From: Rhodospirillales bacterium
GTDB taxonomy: Bacteria; Pseudomonadota; Alphaproteobacteria; JAREAF01
Length of the DNA: 6,848 nucleotides
Assembly (NCBI GenBank): GCA_029240475.1
Contig: JAREAF010000173.1
Location: 1-6,848 of the forward strand
Direction of reading: 5' to 3'
The stretch's first letter is position 1. Each line of letters starts with the position of its first letter. The notes beneath the pieces are model-generated. The model was given only the letters and a program-made list of their open reading frames with translations. It made no database searches and was not told the origin of the DNA. The position numbers and the translations under genes are program-made. Below, piece by piece: positions 6,418-6,848 of this stretch.

Positions 6418-6848
6418 ATGCCGCTCGACAGCCGAACGCAAGAGCCGCGGCGCGGGACCGTGCCGATCGCCGTCAATGGCGCGAGTTTGCTCGCCGATCC
6501 GCTCGGCGCGGCCATCGAGCCGTCCACCGGCACGGTCATCGTCGCCGACCTGCATTTCGAGAAGGGATCGGGCCTCGCGCGCCGCGGCCGCCTTCTGCCG
6601 CCCTACGACACGCGCGCGACGCTGGAAGGGCTCGCCGCGCTGGTCGAGCGCTGGCAGCCGCGCCGCGTGGTCGCCCTCGGCGACAGTTTCCACGACCGCG
6701 GCGCCGGGGAGCGCATCACCGAGGCGGATCTCGATTTCCTCGCCGCGCTCATGCGCGGACGCGACTGGATTTGGGTGCGCGGCAATCACGACCCCGAGCC
6801 GCCGGCGCGCTGCGGCGGCGAGATCGCCGACGAGGTGCGCATCGGACC
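6418..6848 (+). CDS. pdeM: PdeM-type ligase-associated metallophosphoesterase, 3'-truncated
   Basis: The frame from ATG 6418 is open to the window end, giving 143 complete codons. The calcineurin-like phosphoesterase motifs appear in order: DLHFEKG (44-50), the D-x-H metal ligands; GDSFHD (88-93), the second metal site in the GDxxHD form; and GNHD (122-125). The His-rich C-terminal motif would lie beyond the edge. DLHFEKG and GDSFHDRG are characteristic of the endonuclease/phosphodiesterase that travels with the Lhr-type helicase, an ATP-dependent ligase and an exonuclease, and its place directly after that helicase supports the name. The family is about 210-240 aa, so roughly a third is missing. 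No Shine-Dalgarno sequence precedes the ATG. A GTG at codon 15 (6460) is an alternative start, since the first dozen residues look unconserved. Nuclease specificity cannot be judged from sequence. Confidence 0.92.
   Translation, partial: MPLDSRTQEPRRGTVPIAVNGASLLADPLGAAIEPSTGTVIVADLHFEKGSGLARRGRLLPPYDTRATLEGLAALVERWQPRRVVALGDSFHDRGAGERITEADLDFLAALMRGRDWIWVRGNHDPEPPARCGGEIADEVRIG

Noticed and set aside
4426..6789. 787-codon open frame on the minus strand across the helicase and pdeM
   Set aside because: It reads through two genes with clear motifs on the other strand and through the repeat region; its composition is that of a GC-rich antisense shadow.
1..6848. CRISPR array, tRNA, rRNA, insertion sequence or phage genes
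   Set aside because: No regularly spaced direct repeats, cloverleaf-like sequence, transposase motif or phage protein was seen on either strand.

Overview
This 6.8 kb window is very GC-rich. Its gene content (a pterin-dependent corrinoid methyltransferase next to a RACo-type activator, and a ligase-associated Lhr-type helicase next to a PdeM-type phosphoesterase) suggests an alphaproteobacterium, most likely of the Hyphomicrobiales/Rhizobiales. That placement is inference from gene families and promoter-like sequences; no rRNA or other marker is present. Five protein-coding genes are supported. The first and the last run off the window.

Left block (1-2795, + strand): the 3' part of a methyltetrahydrofolate:corrinoid methyltransferase overlaps by 8 nt a large [2Fe-2S]/ASKHA protein of the RACo/RamA class, the reductive activators of corrinoid proteins. 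Together they form the folate-side methyl transfer step and the repair step of a corrinoid (B12) methyl-transfer pathway. The substrate-specific methyltransferase and the small corrinoid protein are not visible and would be expected upstream.

Middle (2764-3534, - strand): a nucleosidase of the MTA/SAH (MtnN/Pfs) family points toward the RACo gene and overlaps its 3' end tail to tail by 32 bp. A 252-bp divergent intergenic region (3535-3786) follows. It holds two G/C-rich hairpin repeats in inverted orientation and candidate promoters for both directions.

Right block (3787-6848, + strand): an 817-aa Lhr-type DEXH helicase of the 'ligase-associated DNA damage response' group is followed, after a 177-bp gap carrying a second inverted pair of the same repeat family, by the first 143 codons of a PdeM-type metallophosphoesterase. 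The ATP-dependent DNA ligase and the exonuclease usually found with these two are not in view and could lie to the right. Neither gene has a convincing ribosome binding site, and each has a promoter-like sequence ending 6-10 nt before its ATG, so near-leaderless transcripts are possible.

No tRNA, rRNA, CRISPR array, transposase or prophage gene was seen. The most interesting items are the RACo-methyltransferase pair without visible substrate-specific partners, the repeat pairs at both ends of the helicase gene, and the possible use of a repeat edge as a promoter element.
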